Of a stretch of 64,000 nt of DNA, positions 12,496-25,115 are shown piece by piece (positions within the stretch are counted from its first letter, which is position 1; every line of letters starts with the position of its first letter). Made by a program: the position numbers and the translations under genes. Source of the stretch: Nectonema munidae (taxonomy: Eukaryota > Nematomorpha > Nectonematoida > Nectonematidae); contig JAUIRK010000176.1 of the NCBI GenBank assembly GCA_030549495.1, positions 62,001 through 126,000 on the forward strand. The letters run 5' to 3'. Below the pieces are notes generated by a model, which was given only the letters and a program-made list of their open reading frames with translations, did no database searches and had not been told where the DNA came from.

Positions 12496-13989
12496 TAACC
12501 CTATCCGTTCCAACGGGGTGTTATTTTAGCCCCCCCTCCCAATTAAAATTCCTATTGTAAAAATTCGGTTGAATTATATCCCTTCAAAATGATTTACTTT
12601 TCCTATACTTGTTAGCTGCATTTTTGATATCATTTTCATGGTAGTTTAATGTCCCTCTCATGTCAAAAACTGTTAAACAAAAGGAAATGTACATTTTTTT
12701 CAACAAAATTATATTATAAAGTCTATAATTTATAACTTAGTGTTTACATTAGATACACCCTTGAAAATTTATAATCATATGTTATATTGCAACACATAAC
12801 ACCTATATATACATATTTTCCCGAAGAACATGGTAACTTTGCAGCGAACACCAATAAAATTTTGATTGATTATAAAATTGCTTAGGAAAACATTGATTTA
12901 AATTTTAAATAAAATTCATTTTTTATACCAAATCGATCATGCTGGTTTCATTTCTGGACTCAGTTTTCGTAATTAGGGTGTTAAAAATCCTGAAAGTGTT
13001 CATCAAATTTGTTGTTTTGGCCTGAAAATTGTGTTTATAAAAATATTATTCAAATTAAAAAAAATACATATTTTTATACAAAACAAAGCATGTCAATTTA
13101 AATTGTGGGGTCATTTTGCTCAATTCGTTTGTCAAATTGTCTGAAAGTGTCATTCAATTTGCTGTTTACATCCGAAAATTTTCTCCAGGAATATTAAATT
13201 TTAGAATAAACAATCGTTGTGTTAAGGAGATGATGATGTTGAGGTTAAGCAATCGTTGCTTTATGAAAAAAAATTAGAAAAATGTTTATAAGTCAGAAAA
13301 ATCATCTAATTCATACATATTTTAATAAATATATACTTTATATATGGAGATAAGTTATTATGATATCAAAACTTATTAGTATTTCATCTATTTAACTACG
13401 CTGTCTTGTAAACTTTTACGATTACGTTAGCCGTCACATCAAAACAATTGTGTTCTTCATTATTGATGACGTGAATTGTACTACTGCGTGTTATATCTTT
13501 GTAATCAAACTCCTGTCTTGTAAACACCTCTAATAATATTTCTAACTGCGTGTCGTATGAGGCGACTAATAGGGCGGAATAAGCATAATATATATGTATT
13601 CCATATTTATTTATATTAACCCTATCCCCCCCCCCTTCACTAAAAAATTAATTGTAGAAAATTGGCTGAATCATATCCCTTGAAATTTTGTGAATTTTCC
13701 TAAAATCGCTAGCTGCATCTTTTGAAACCATTTTCATGGTAGTTGAATGACCCCGTCATGTCCAAAACTGTCAATCAAAATCAAAAATTTTAATTTTTCA
13801 GCAAAATTTTTACATTATCTGTACTTAACCTTATAACTTAGGATCTATATTATATAATACCCTGAAAATTGATAATTATATACAGTTTAGAACGCATAAC
13901 ACTTTATATATTTAATTTTTTCAATAATCATGGCTATTTTTTTTAGAAAATGTCAATCAAAATTTTGATTGATCAAAAATATATCTAAT

Positions 13990-14860
13990 AAAAAATACCG
14001 TCAAATTTTACATAAAATATATGTTTTTATACTAAATTGGTCCTGCCGTTTTCATTTCTAGACTCATTTTTTACATTTAAGTTTTGAAAATACCATCAAA
14101 TTTGTGGTTTACTTCTGAAAATTGTCTCCAAAAACATTCCTTCATATTTTACATAAAATATATGTGTTATACTAAATCGGCCATGCTGGTTTCATTTCTG
14201 GACTAATTTTTTACGTTTAGGATCTGGAAATACCTATAAGTGTTAATCAAATTTGCAGTTTACTTCTAAAAATTGTCTCCAAAAACATTCATTCAAATTT
14301 AACAATATATGTTTTTATACCAAATCAACCATGCTAGTTTCATTTATGGACTCAATTTTTGCAGTTTGAATGTGAAAATAGATTTCATTTCTGAACACAG
14401 TTTTTGCATTTTGAGGTTTTACTGCTAGTGTCAATCCAATTTGCGGTTTTATACCAATTCGACCATGATAATTTTTATTTCTGAAATCATTTATTGCATT
14501 TAGAGATTTTAAATGTCTGAAAGTGTCAATCAAATGTTCGATTAACGTCTAATATCTACAGAAATATTTTTGAAATTTAAATAAAATATCTGTTTTTATG
14601 CCAAATGGAAGATGCGGGTTTCATTTTTAGACTCAGGTTTGGTATTTATAGTTTTAAAATATCTGAAAGCTTCAATCAGATTTGCGGCTTACTTCTAGAT
14701 ACTGTTTTCAAAAATATTTTCAAAAAAATAAAATATCTGTTTTATACCAAATCGACTATGCTTATTTTATTTCTGTTCTGGATTTTGGATAATACGGTTA
14801 AAAAATATCTCGAAGTGGAAATTGAATTAGTAATGTATGCCTGAAAATCAGTTCTGTAAA
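13990..14860 (-). repeat. Tandem array B (copy 2)
   Basis: Blocks such as CATGCTGGTTTCATTTCTGG and TTTGCGGTTTACTTCT, the reverse complement of the array-B unit, recur roughly every 130-150 bases with increasing divergence toward 14860. Confidence 0.82.
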
Positions 14861-15999
14861 AAATTTTCAAAAAATGGCTGCATATTAGGTATGTAGTAAA
14901 AATATACTTTTTTTTTTGTATATTTTGGCTTATAATACTTTCTACAATCATCTTGAGTTTGAAATATATTTAAAAAAAAACGTATTATAAAATCTTTTGA
15001 AAATTTGTATGAGAGAAGGAACCAAGTTGAAAACTAATTGAAAAGAGAACATGTGATCAAAACAAATAATTAAAAAAAATATGTATCTTGACTAGATCGA
15101 AGATCTACCATGTTCTAATGAACTAGGAAGAGGTTTAATTATATAATAGATGCTTCAAAAAAATTTTGACTGTGAAAAAGAAGTTCCTCTTTTACAAATG
15201 AAAAATATTTAAATCTATAGCTTATAATTTAGGATTACAGTTAACATTTAGCTAAGATGGGTAAGAAATCTGAAAATTTAGAATAGGTTAGATTTATCAA
15301 AAATGGCACAGATGCCAATATGTGAGAATTTAGTCACTATCAAGATATTTTTAATTTAAATTGAATTTTTTCATCTTTTTCCTTTTGAGTCAAAGAAATA
15401 ATTTTTTAGATGAAGAACATGGACAACGTTTTCTAATTGAACAATGAACACCACGAATGATTCATCAGAAAAAAACTTTTGAAATGAGATTGGTTGGGAA
15501 ATATTCAGGCCTGATAATAAACTACACGATACTGATAAAAAAGTCTAAGATCATCAAAAAGATTCTTTAATCAGAATGCTTTGAGAGAGGAAAAAAGTAA
15601 TTTTATCGTTATAAAAAAATTTTCGAAAACACATTGAAGAATATAAATTTCTAATGAAAAAAGAGCTACCAAGGAAGGATCATCATAGAATGAATAGCAA
15701 AATTAAATACTGTACATTATAATATGACCTAGAGACTACGAGCGGATAACGAATTTGTAGCCAAAAAGGTGGATGTCCTATCGAGTTACATAAGTTACTG
15801 TAGAATGAAATATTTTGAGTGAATTAAACACCCAAAGTTGGTTTATTAAATAAATTAAGAAAATAATTACCAGAGAAATACTGCAAGTAGAAGTTATTTT
15901 TATGTTTATATATTTGACAATGATATACAGGTTTAATCGATTTTTTGACAGGTTTCACTCCTTTTTTTTGGGATAAATCAATTTTTTGACAGTTTTGAT

Positions 16000-16530
16000 T
16001 GATTTTCATAAAAAATGAATATCACCACTGAATTACGCATGCTTAAAAATGAGTATATATGCGTAAAAAACTTTATATTATTACTTAGATAAAAAGTTTC
16101 TTTTTAAGATGAGCTGTCATATATAAATCAATGCTTTGATAACTTTAATTGATTTTTATAAAAAAAAATGAATATCACGGGTGAATTCAGCATGCTTGAA
16201 AATGGGTGTATATGTGTAAAAAACATCATATAATTATTTAGATAAAAAGTTTCTTTTTTGAGATGAGCTGTCACATTTAGATCAATTTTTTGACGTTTGA
16301 TTGATTTTCATAAAAAATGAATATCACCACTGAATTCAGCATATTTGAAAATGGGTATACATGTGTAAAAAACTTTATATAATTATTTAAATAAAAAGTT
16401 TTTTTTTGAGATGAGCTGTCAAATATAAATCAATTTTTTGATAGGTTTGATTGATTTTGATAAAAAATGGACATCACCACTGAATTCAGCATAGTTGAAA
16501 TATATATGTAACATTAAAAATATTTATAAA
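16000..16530 (-). repeat. Tandem array A (copy 2), about 4 units
   Basis: Reverse-complement units containing TGAATATCACCACTGAATT recur near 16015, 16170, 16320 and 16475, about 150 bases apart. Fewer units than in copy 1 (about 7) or copy 3 (about 10). Confidence 0.85.
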
Positions 16531-18030
16531 AACTTATTAATATCTGAGAAAAATAGGGGGGCTGTTTACGCGCCCCCCCCCCCCCCCCCCGAGCACTTGA
16601 GCGGACAAATTTTGCCCAGCACTAATAGGGTTAATCTTTATCTTTCACTTCTATACATTATGTGTGTTTTCTTATTGTTAAAGGAGTTTATACTCCAAAA
16701 ATAGTTAGCAACTATCCACCAATAAAGTGTCCAGTTTATATAATTTTTTTTATATTTGTTCTAATTTTTTTCACCTCAATGGGCATATCTGTCAGAAACA
16801 TTGTTTTTAAATTTGTTAGTTTCGCCTGAATATTCACATTTTAAGTAAAATATTTTTAAACTAAATTAACCATGCTAACAACATTTTATGGCAAGTTTTT
16901 ATCATTACTGTGAAAAAGATGTGTAAAAGTGGAAATAGAATTAGTGATTATGTCTGAAAATGATCTTATAATCATACTTTCATATTTTAAATTAAAATAT
17001 ATTTTTTATTTTTTATTTTTTTTATTACGAAGCTCACTTCAATTCAGAGCTTAGTTTTCCCAATTAGGGTGCAAGAATGTATAGAATTATGAATCAAGTT
17101 TGACATTTCGGAAAAAAATCAAACTCTGAAAAAAACTCAATTTTCTTAAAAATCTCAAATCAAAAAACTCGTTTTGATTGAAAATCACAATTAAAATTTT
17201 TATTGAGAATACAATTCTCACTAAAAATATCTTCAAATTTAAAATAATTTTTTGACACCATATCGTCCATGTTTTTCATTTCTGTACCCATTTTTCGTCA
17301 TTACAGTGTAAAAATGAGTGAAAGTGTCTATCGAATTGGCAAAGATAAGTTTTTTTCCAAAAATCAATCGTCAAGTTTTTTCTCACAATCGTTATTTATT
17401 ATAGTATAAATATTTGAGTATGAGAGAAGAAAGGCAACTCTTACATGTTGTCTTACATGCTTTCATGTTGTCAATGTAGTAATCATTTGAGGAGCTATGA
17501 AGTTTTAAGAAATTGGTATGTAACTTGTCTACCCGCAAGATAAACCGTTTTCCAATGAACTATGAGTCTTGGCATTGAAGAAGAAGTTCCTCTCTTGGGA
17601 ATCATAAAACCTTAAAACTTTATCAACTAATTCATTTCACTAAAAAATTAATGTATAAATTTTCAAATAGTTAGAGTTACCACAACTATAGAACATTAAA
17701 ATATATATAATAAAAAAATTATGTGACGACAAATTAACAAAAGTCAAACAGTAACCGCAATTTAAATCTAGAGTCTGATTATATTAGTAAATATTTTGGG
17801 AATGAAATTGAGCATGCTTAATTTGCTGTGTATGAATAAGTTTATTTTAAAATAATAAGAAAAAGTGTTTGACATTGGGTCAACTGTAAAAACTAATTTA
17901 CTTGAATTAATCACCAAAAGTTGGTTATAAATTATGACAATATTAAGCCAAAATATGGAATTATAATATATTTTGGAGTTTATATATTTGGCATTGATTG
18001 ATTGACAGATATGATTGATTTTTTTACACG

Positions 18031-20375
18031 TTTGATTGAGTTAGTGGGTTCACGTGAAAATTGTGTAAAAATATTCAATATTTTAGGAAAAAAGCTTCCA
18101 TATTAATTTCAATTGACGTTGTGAATTTATGTTTTTATAACTGTTTTTCAATTTTGCTTTAGGAAAAATTTAACTTTCTCACTTCAACAGTTCAAATATT
18201 AATTGTCATTTCTTTATCAGTCTAGTACATTATTTTTGTTGCAATCATTTTCTAGATCAATTTTCGTATTTGAAAATAAATTGAAAACCTTTGTAACAAG
18301 AATTCAATTAATTTGGAAACATAAATTTGAAAAAAAGACGAGTTGCACGATTTACAAAATGTGTTTTAGAGCTTCTTTAAGATATTCACAAGAAAATGCC
18401 TGAAAGATCATTGTTTTACTTTTGATAAGTGTATAAAATTGTTTTCAATCATCAGATTTATCTTTGCTGTTTTTACGATTAGTATAGTTCTTACAAAAGT
18501 GTATATAAATATGCTAAAGCAGTGAAGAAAACTAATTTATAAGGTCCCCATTTTAATTACTAGTTTTAAATGCTCTGAATGAATTCTTTTCCGATTACTG
18601 CGAAAAGGGTTATCACCTCCCCTCCTGGAATGGACAATCTCGGCGTCCCCGCCAAACTTGCAAACTTATAATAAAAGAATAAAACGTAATTTTTTTATTT
18701 TTTTATTTTTAAATCAAATTATTTAAAAAGCAAAAATGACGCTCTTTTCATTACGAATTTTCTTAGTATGGGCATTTGGCCTACAATTACACTGACAAGA
18801 TGCGAAACCCTGTCCTAAGTAATAACTCGATGAGTTGTTTAAAAAGAAGTGAACATTGAATATATGATTAGTAAAAAAGTTTTGCATCTTGATATTCAAA
18901 AATGACTACACTGTTCAAAAGCCTTCTTTCAGGAGTTGCAGTTTTTTACTTTCTCCTTTAGAGCATAAAGTATAGCATTTTTTCTTTTTTATCAATTTCA
19001 GGTGGTAATAAGTTGATGTATTTGAGAATAAACTAAATTAAATTGATCGGTTTGGATAATTTTACTTCCCAAAAGTAAACTCCTTGTCCATTTCATTCCT
19101 CGTTTAGTAAAACTAACTAATTAGTTAACTGAATTAATAGATAAACTCCTATAAACAAATTATTTAACTATCAAATTAAATAACTTTTATATTAAAGCTG
19201 GGTCCTCAATAAGTCTGATCCACAGTATAGACAATAATGGATTCCTAGCATTCCCATAACTAGAGAAAAAGATGAATATTTGCAGGTTTTCCAAATCTTT
19301 ATATCCTATTTTTACAATACTTTTATTATTTTTTTCTTCCGTCATCTATAAAGGAGAGTGAGAGAGTGAATTGCCAAAATAATTCTAATTTGATGTAAAT
19401 ATTTTCTAAACCTTCTCGATTATTCTTGATTTGAAAATTTAATTTAAGTTGACAGCTTCTTCGGCCGCTCACTGCCTACAGATCTGATTCCTTATTCTGT
19501 TTGTTATGAGTAACGGAATGTGAACTGGTCTACGCATAAGCGAAAAAATTAGATAGAAAAATCTCTTTACAGTTTATAATGAAGTTACCATGACATCACT
19601 TTGATATGATTTATCATCAAGGCTCATATTTGAACTGTTGCAAGAATTCATACTGTATCCACCGTTTACGCTAAAAACTTTTAAAATAGAGGATGATTTG
19701 AGATATAATTTTTCATTATATATCTTAAAATATTTGATACCTTCTATTTTACATAAGCGTCACAGCCATAGCTATTTATTGTTTTAGGGTAGCTTAAAAA
19801 ATTTAAAGCACTATATCGAAAATTTATATCAAAAATTTAAAGGGATAGCTTACCAGGATTATTGTTGCTACACCTATTGAAAGTGAATTTTATATTAATA
19901 TTTTTTGTTTTATATATTGTAACTTATTAATATTATTTTAAATATACAGAAATTTTAAGTTATTGGTATTCTTCAGGAAATAAAAATATAAACAGGAATA
20001 CAATTTAATTTTTAATATCATGAATAAAATATTGTTCACAAGAGAAGGTTTTAAGAGTCAGACGTTTCATTTCCTCCTTGTAAGTTCCGGCCTCAAAATA
20101 TTTTGAGACGTTTGTAACGAGTTTTATCCAAAACTTTGTGACAAAAAAGATTAGAATCGAGAACGTTTTTTACGCAAGAAAAAGGTTATTTATTTCTTAT
20201 TTTTCCTAACCAAGAATGACTTAAGATAAGTCATTTCATAGATTTTTACTTGACTTTTCCTAACTAAAAAATTTTGTACCTCAGCTTTATTTTTATTCAT
20301 CCTATAATAGAGCGTTTAAAAAAGTTTTAAATCTACTGTTTACAACATACAAACGAAAACATACATACATACATA
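18031..20375. other. No gene recognised
   Basis: AT-rich sequence with no ORF I can assign and no clear repeat borders. A short GC-richer stretch at 18615-18655 may mark the end of the older piggyBac-like copy. Confidence 0.45.
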
Positions 20376-20868
20376 CAGTAACGTAGCCAGAAATTTATAT
20401 TTGGAGGGGCCAAATGAGGCACTAATATACATGCTTATACCCACTTTGCTTTGTCTAAAATTAAAGCATCAAATGCTGTTTATAACAACTCTTCTCTTTG
20501 TGTTTATAAGCTCCTTTCTCTACTTGTGTCCTATTCTTTGTTAAGGTTATAGATGTTATCATTGTTAATATTTCTTATCTTACCATCGCTTCTCATAGCA
20601 AAGAGGAATTTTTTATTGTAAATTTGCTTTCTTATTACAGGTAGAAGGCCCATCTTAACAAAGTTAACAGTTTGATCGTTACCGTCAATGATATCAATAA
20701 TTTTCTATATTTTGATTTTATTTACTTTATATTGTTAGTATAAGCCCATAGTCAAAAATTGATTCATTATTTAATTTTAATTTGTAAATTTCAATTTTTT
20801 GATGGTGGGGCCCATAACTTAGATGGAGGAGCCCGGCGCCAAGTGCCCCATAGCTGGCTATGTGACAT
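20376..20868. mobile_element. Putative hAT-type MITE (~490 bp)
   Basis: Left end CAGTAACGTAGCCAG followed by AAATTTATATTTGGAGGGG; right end CTGGCTATGTGAC preceded by GGAGCCCGGCGCC. The ends are imperfect inverted repeats (11 of 13 bases over the best part), of the CAGTGGCGTAGCCAG type seen on hAT MITEs. It inserted next to an (ACAT)n run, so the target duplication cannot be read safely. No coding capacity. Confidence 0.5.
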
Positions 20869-20869
20869 A

Positions 20870-22224
20870 CGAATTCATACATGATATATAGGTATTGACA
20901 TTAGACAGCCATACATAGAAATCCCAAAAACAGCACTATAGGCATTTTTTACTTATTGGTTTTATGCGAAATATATACTTTCAAGCGCGAATTTCATTAA
21001 AGTGCTTTTCATTCCTTTCACTCAAGATTTTTGAAAGAACAAAAATTTAATGAATAAAAATAATTCAATCATCGTTTTACCAGCTTATTTATTTCTAGCT
21101 AATTCATATTACACTTATGTTTTAATAAGTATTATACAAATAGAGAAAAGTTATGGAAAAATAAATGATCTACCTTTCTTCAATACGCGTCAATATATAA
21201 AAATGGAAAATTTGATGATAGTTCAAGAACTAATAAACAAAGAATAAGACCAAAGATATTATTGATGAGATTTTTATAATCAAATATTATTTACATAGTT
21301 TGTTAAGAAATCCATTTTTGCAAAAAGATAAATTTTTGCACAATAATTTTGTATTTAAAATAAAATTCCCAAGTTTTAAATTATATAAAATGTTGTGAAT
21401 AGAATAATTAATCCTTTGAAGACCAGAACTTTCAGACTATCCGTCTGTTTTCTTTGGAATTTATATATATTTAAAAAGCAATCGAATTTCATTGCCTATG
21501 ACACTGGTGTCAAAGTCGTTTCCAAAAGGTTAAAAAGAGATAACATTTATGTGAACTTTAGACTCAAAGATATACGTAAGTTTCGTCTCATTTGGCGTTC
21601 GTACCGTTGAAGATGGCGATATGTGTTAATAAAACATGAGTATATTTTTGTTTTTTATTAAGAATAGCATAATTTACAGTGCATAATTGTAAATAATATC
21701 GACCCCAAAAGGAGAAACTTTTATCATTTTGGTCATTTGTTTGCTCATTGAGCGTTATCACCATAGCACCCTAATAGTGCAACGGATGGGATGAATTAAC
21801 TTAAATATAATTCAAACTACTTCACTTTCTCTATTTCCTTATTGATTTAAAAATTGTTGAGTTGCGATGCTAAATGATTTACGCATTTTCAAAAAAATTA
21901 TTACTTTCATATTCTTCCATGTCTATGGTGTCTGCATTAAAGATACATGTCACTACAATTCCAAATTTACTTCATATATTACGTGACTTATAGTAACCAG
22001 GTATGATTTATATATAACTTATTTCGCTCAAAGTTCTCGTAGATTATACTTCATTAATCAATTTTTACGTGTATAACATTGTTCATAAATGTTTTATTAC
22101 GAACAGTGACGAATTAGAAAAATGGCATTTCAAGCTTTTACTAATATTGAAAATATATGAATTGATAAAAAGATTTTTAAAAATATCGTTTGCTCCTTTT
22201 TCACTAATTAAGTGAATCGTTTTT
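20870..22224. other. No gene recognised
   Basis: Two short ORFs (21050-21247, 21395-21610) have low-complexity Asn/Ile/Lys-rich translations and no recognisable motif. I treat them as chance ORFs. Confidence 0.45.
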
Positions 22225-22462
22225 CTGTGTAAATTGTCTTTTTTAAGTTAAAATTTTTTTTTTAAATTCTAATCTGTCTTTTTTAAGTTCTAATTTGTCT
22301 TTTTTAAATTCTTATTTGTTTTTTTAAGTCCTAATTTGTCTTTTTTTAATTTTATTTTGCATTTTAGAAAGAGCGTTTAGCATTTAAAGACATCTTTGAA
22401 CTTAAAATAAACGAATTAGAACTTAAAAAAGATAAATTAGAATTGAAAAAAAAGATAATTTA
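22225..22462. repeat. Short tandem repeat that folds back on itself
   Basis: About five degenerate copies of TGTCTTTTTTAAGTTCTAAT (22230-22350) are followed, after a 45-base spacer, by three copies of the reverse complement (22396-22462, GAATTAGAACTTAAAAAAGA). The whole could form a long imperfect hairpin. Confidence 0.75.
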
Positions 22463-22854
22463 GATGTAAAATGGTATATATGGCAGAAAACACCGTAAAT
22501 CAACATAACAGTAGATGTACAAGAAAATCGTATAACCCAACTATTAGTGCTACTTTTCAATTGGGTATTCCATCATTAAGTGATTTCCTAAATTAATTAT
22601 AATGGTCCTTATGTGTCTTCGAAAAACCATAAGTGTCATGACCCTGTATCTTTGGGTTTGAATAGTACTGATCACCAAACTTAGTAGGTGTTCCCTAGGG
22701 AAATCTAGTACATCTTCTAACAAGTTTGGAAAGAAAACGTTATTGAACACCGGGTAAATGAATATTTGTGAACGTTTTTTTTTAGTTTTTCACTTGGGAT
22801 ATCAGTTTTCCATTCCTTCCTAACTACAAATTGAAGTCATTGACCCCATGACCA

Positions 22855-23565
22855 AACATTTACCGCCAGACATTTGGCCAAAGGGACATTTAGTGAAATT
22901 AACATTTCACCGAAAATCAACATACAATTTGAAAATTTTTGTAGACGTTGCTTTACTTTCAGTAAGTTTGCAAACTTGTGCTCTATACACATCTGCAGCG
23001 TGATTCTTTTTATTATTCTTGACCTCTATGCACAAATTATGTGATGAATAACTTATCTCTCGAAGTTACATGTCAAATGTGTTATGCTATGAAATGACTG
23101 ATCACAAACATTTTTGTCTTCTTTTATTATTCATAACTTCTATCTATACACTGATGAATAATAATTTTATCTGCTAGAAGTTACATGAAAAGCGTGTTAT
23201 GATGTAACATGACTGATTTGCTATCGAGTTTTTAAAAAATTGAGTTTCTAAGAACCATTGCTACTTAAAAACATGTCTCTTACTTTAGCTTATTAAATTC
23301 TTCTTTTTATCAATTTATTCTCTTTTTGCAATAAATTTTTTGTTCCAAAAGTTTGTCTCAATCACTGAGTTGTATGAATGTTTGTGTGAGCATCCCTTTA
23401 ACTGTGAGTTTGAGTGTTTTAACATTAAAACAATATTATTTTTTTGCTTCCAGAAGTCTTAAAAAATAGGAAATTGTATTTACATTTTCGGTGAAATACC
23501 GTCCACCAAATGTCGCTTTTGCAAAATTTTTGTTCTAGAAAATGTCCTTCGGCTATATGTCCTCC
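22855..23565. mobile_element. Putative fold-back MITE (~710 bp)
   Basis: The left 60 bases contain GACATTTGGCCAAAGGGACA and ATTTCACCGAAAAT; the right 80 bases contain the reverse complement of closely related text (ATTTTCGGTGAAAT, then AATGTCCTTCGGCTATATGT). The inverted arms alternate GACATTT with GCCGAAGG-type blocks, a style common in arthropod fold-back repeats. The interior is AT-rich and has no ORF. Confidence 0.6.
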
Positions 23566-24123
23566 AATTTTTATACACTTTTTTCTTACACCCTTTTTGA
23601 TATCTTAGAGTCTAGATTTAATTAAAATAACAATCCTTGATTATTCGAAAGGTGCTAAAGAAAAAAATTATCACAAAATTTCTTATTTTTTCGCTTTCTC
23701 CTTAAAATTATTTTTAAGTTTTAACTCTTCATAAAAATTAGGGTGTAAAAATGATTCAGACCAAATTATGGGAACCTAAAAAGCACAGATTTTACCTAAA
23801 TTGTTTTGAATCTTTAAAGTGTTATCTGGTTAAAACCAATTGTTTAAATTATTTTTACGACCCGATCTATACTTTTGAAGTTACCGCTCTTATATTGAAA
23901 GCATGTTTTTGAAAAAATTTAGAATATTTGAGAGGTAGTTAGTTGGAAAAGTTTCTAAATAAATTTGCCAGAAATGATTCTAAAAGAAACACAATCGCTG
24001 ATATTTGAGCAGATTTTAAATGAGAGTCTTTACTTTTATTTGTTTTGGATTGAAGTTAACGTAAAGAGTTTATTTGGGAGAAGCTAAAATAGAAGTATTA
24101 AATAAATGCGAGCCGCAGGAAAA
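23566..24123. other. No gene recognised
   Basis: AT-rich, without an assignable ORF, repeat or RNA. Confidence 0.45.
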
Positions 24124-24175
24124 TTGTATCAAAAGATGCAGCTAGTTATTTTAGAAAAGTCATGAAATTTGAAGC
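24124..24175 (+). repeat. Fragment of the piggyBac-like family's terminal region
   Basis: TATCAAAAGATGCAGCTAG and GTCATGAAATTTGAAG match the region just inside the right end of copies 1 and 3 (near 10005-10050 and 39730-39775). The G run and CTAATAGGG end are missing. Confidence 0.6.
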
Positions 24176-24212
24176 CAATTTTGTAATTTAATAAAGTTTG
24201 TATGAGCATTGG

Positions 24213-25115
24213 ACCAGTGGTTCTCAACATGTTTCACTCTATTTCTCCCTTTAAAAATTTTTAGCATTTTCCTAGTTCCCCGCTTATTTGTCTGAAATCT
24301 AAGTTTATCTTTTGTATTAGTATATTTAACTCTTGCAAAATCAACTATTTTTATATTTTCCTCCAATAAAACGTCAACTACAAAACGTATTGTTATGAGC
24401 ATGGTTGCGGAGTTAGGGTCGGTATTAATTAAAATTTAGAGGTCGGAATAGGTTTTTTTTAAGTACTTTCGGCAAATGGCCATGTGGTAGGAGCGTAGGG
24501 TCTTAATCCAGAAGGTCTGGGTTCGATTCCCGATCGTGACTATCCTTACCATCTGTTTAGAATCCTTCACTTATGGATGCATACCGAAAACTAAAATAAA
24601 AAAAATTAAATAAATAAATTTTAAATAATGAAAAAAAATAGTTTTATTTTTGTAAGCATATGGAATTATCGAGTGTTCCTTCTTTAGTCAAAGTTCGAAG
24701 CGAGGGGTTGCTGTTAAATTTATTGAGTGTTAATGTATTGGAAATGGACGTCGCATTCCAATTTTTATATGTTTCTCCAATTATGTGAAGCTTTTTTTGC
24801 TTTTCTATTTCAAGAGGAACCTGTATGTTGCGCCTCGTATACTCTAAGCTTGTTGCCTAAAAGCACAATTTTTTCAAACTTTTTGTTTGCCAAAACTCTT
24901 GTCACAACTTTTGAAAAACTGGGATTATTAACACCATATTGTTTGTGAATTTTTATTAAATGGTGTTTCAACTTTCTTTATCGCAAAGAATCATTTCCAA
25001 GCACTTTGAACCATAATACAGACTGGGGTTTTTCAATATCATTGGAAAAAAAATTAAATCCATACTTAATATATTCATCGCTATACTTTCTTTTTTCAAA
25101 CTTATTAGACATAGT
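24213..25115 (-). pseudogene. hAT (SCAND3/ZBED-like) transposase remnant, internally deleted
   Basis: On the minus strand a start at about 25113 gives MSNKFEKRKYSDEYIKYGF, then IEKPQSVLWFKVLGNDSLR and KLKHHLIKIHKQYG, the N-terminal BED-finger region of SCAND3/ZBED5-like hAT transposases. The catalytic core is missing. At the other side, 24400-24210, a frame with KYTNTKDKLRFQTNKRGTRK leads into a hAT-type end whose plus-strand sequence is CAGTGGTTCTCAACATG (24213). A SINE lies inside (24470-24620). Several stops and a large deletion show that it is dead. Confidence 0.65.
24470..24620 (+). mobile_element. tRNA-derived SINE, copy 2
   Basis: A box TGGCCATGTGG with GGAGCG (24477-24495), B box GGTTCGATTCC (24520-24530), body CGTGACTATCCTTACCATC and an A-rich tail from about 24590 with AAAT repeats. 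Same body as the copy at 2108-2235. It sits inside a hAT remnant. Confidence 0.8.

Larger units (their letters stand above)
13620..16630 (-). mobile_element. piggyBac-like element, copy 2 (3.0 kb, inverted)
   Basis: TTAA sits on both sides (13616-13619 and 16631-16634); the ends read CCCTATCCCCCC and GCACTAATAGGG. It is the reverse complement of copies 1 and 3, with array B at about 13990-14860, the unique core at 14880-15990 and a short array A at 16000-16530. The hairpin pair GGGGGGCTGTTTACGCGCCC is at about 16556-16575, next to a long C run. No transposase ORF. The perfect TTAA duplication and higher similarity make it younger than its host copy. Confidence 0.85.
12499..18030 (-). mobile_element. 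Older, diverged piggyBac-like copy, split by copy 2; right end uncertain
   Basis: TTAA (12495-12498) is followed by CCCTATCCGTTCC, a C run and text like the right-hand end of the family (ATCATTTTCATGGTAGTTTAATG). Diverged array-B units occur at 12900-13200 and again at 16800-17350, on the far side of copy 2, and core-like sequence continues at 17390-18030 (CCAAAAGTTGGTT, TATATATTTGGCATTGAT). This is best read as one old element with copy 2 inserted in it. Stretches 13200-13616 and 16635-16790 do not match the family. The outer right end is not certain; GGGTTA at 18607-18612 is a candidate. Confidence 0.6.

Noticed and set aside
13560-13580. CGACTAATAGGGCGG looking like an element end
   Set aside because: No TTAA follows the GGG and no family sequence lies before it; probably coincidence.
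10850-20290. Possible relation between GTTTCGTAACGCG text at 10880 and TTTGTAACGAG text at 20110
   Set aside because: Only short, interrupted matches; not enough to call a repeat family.
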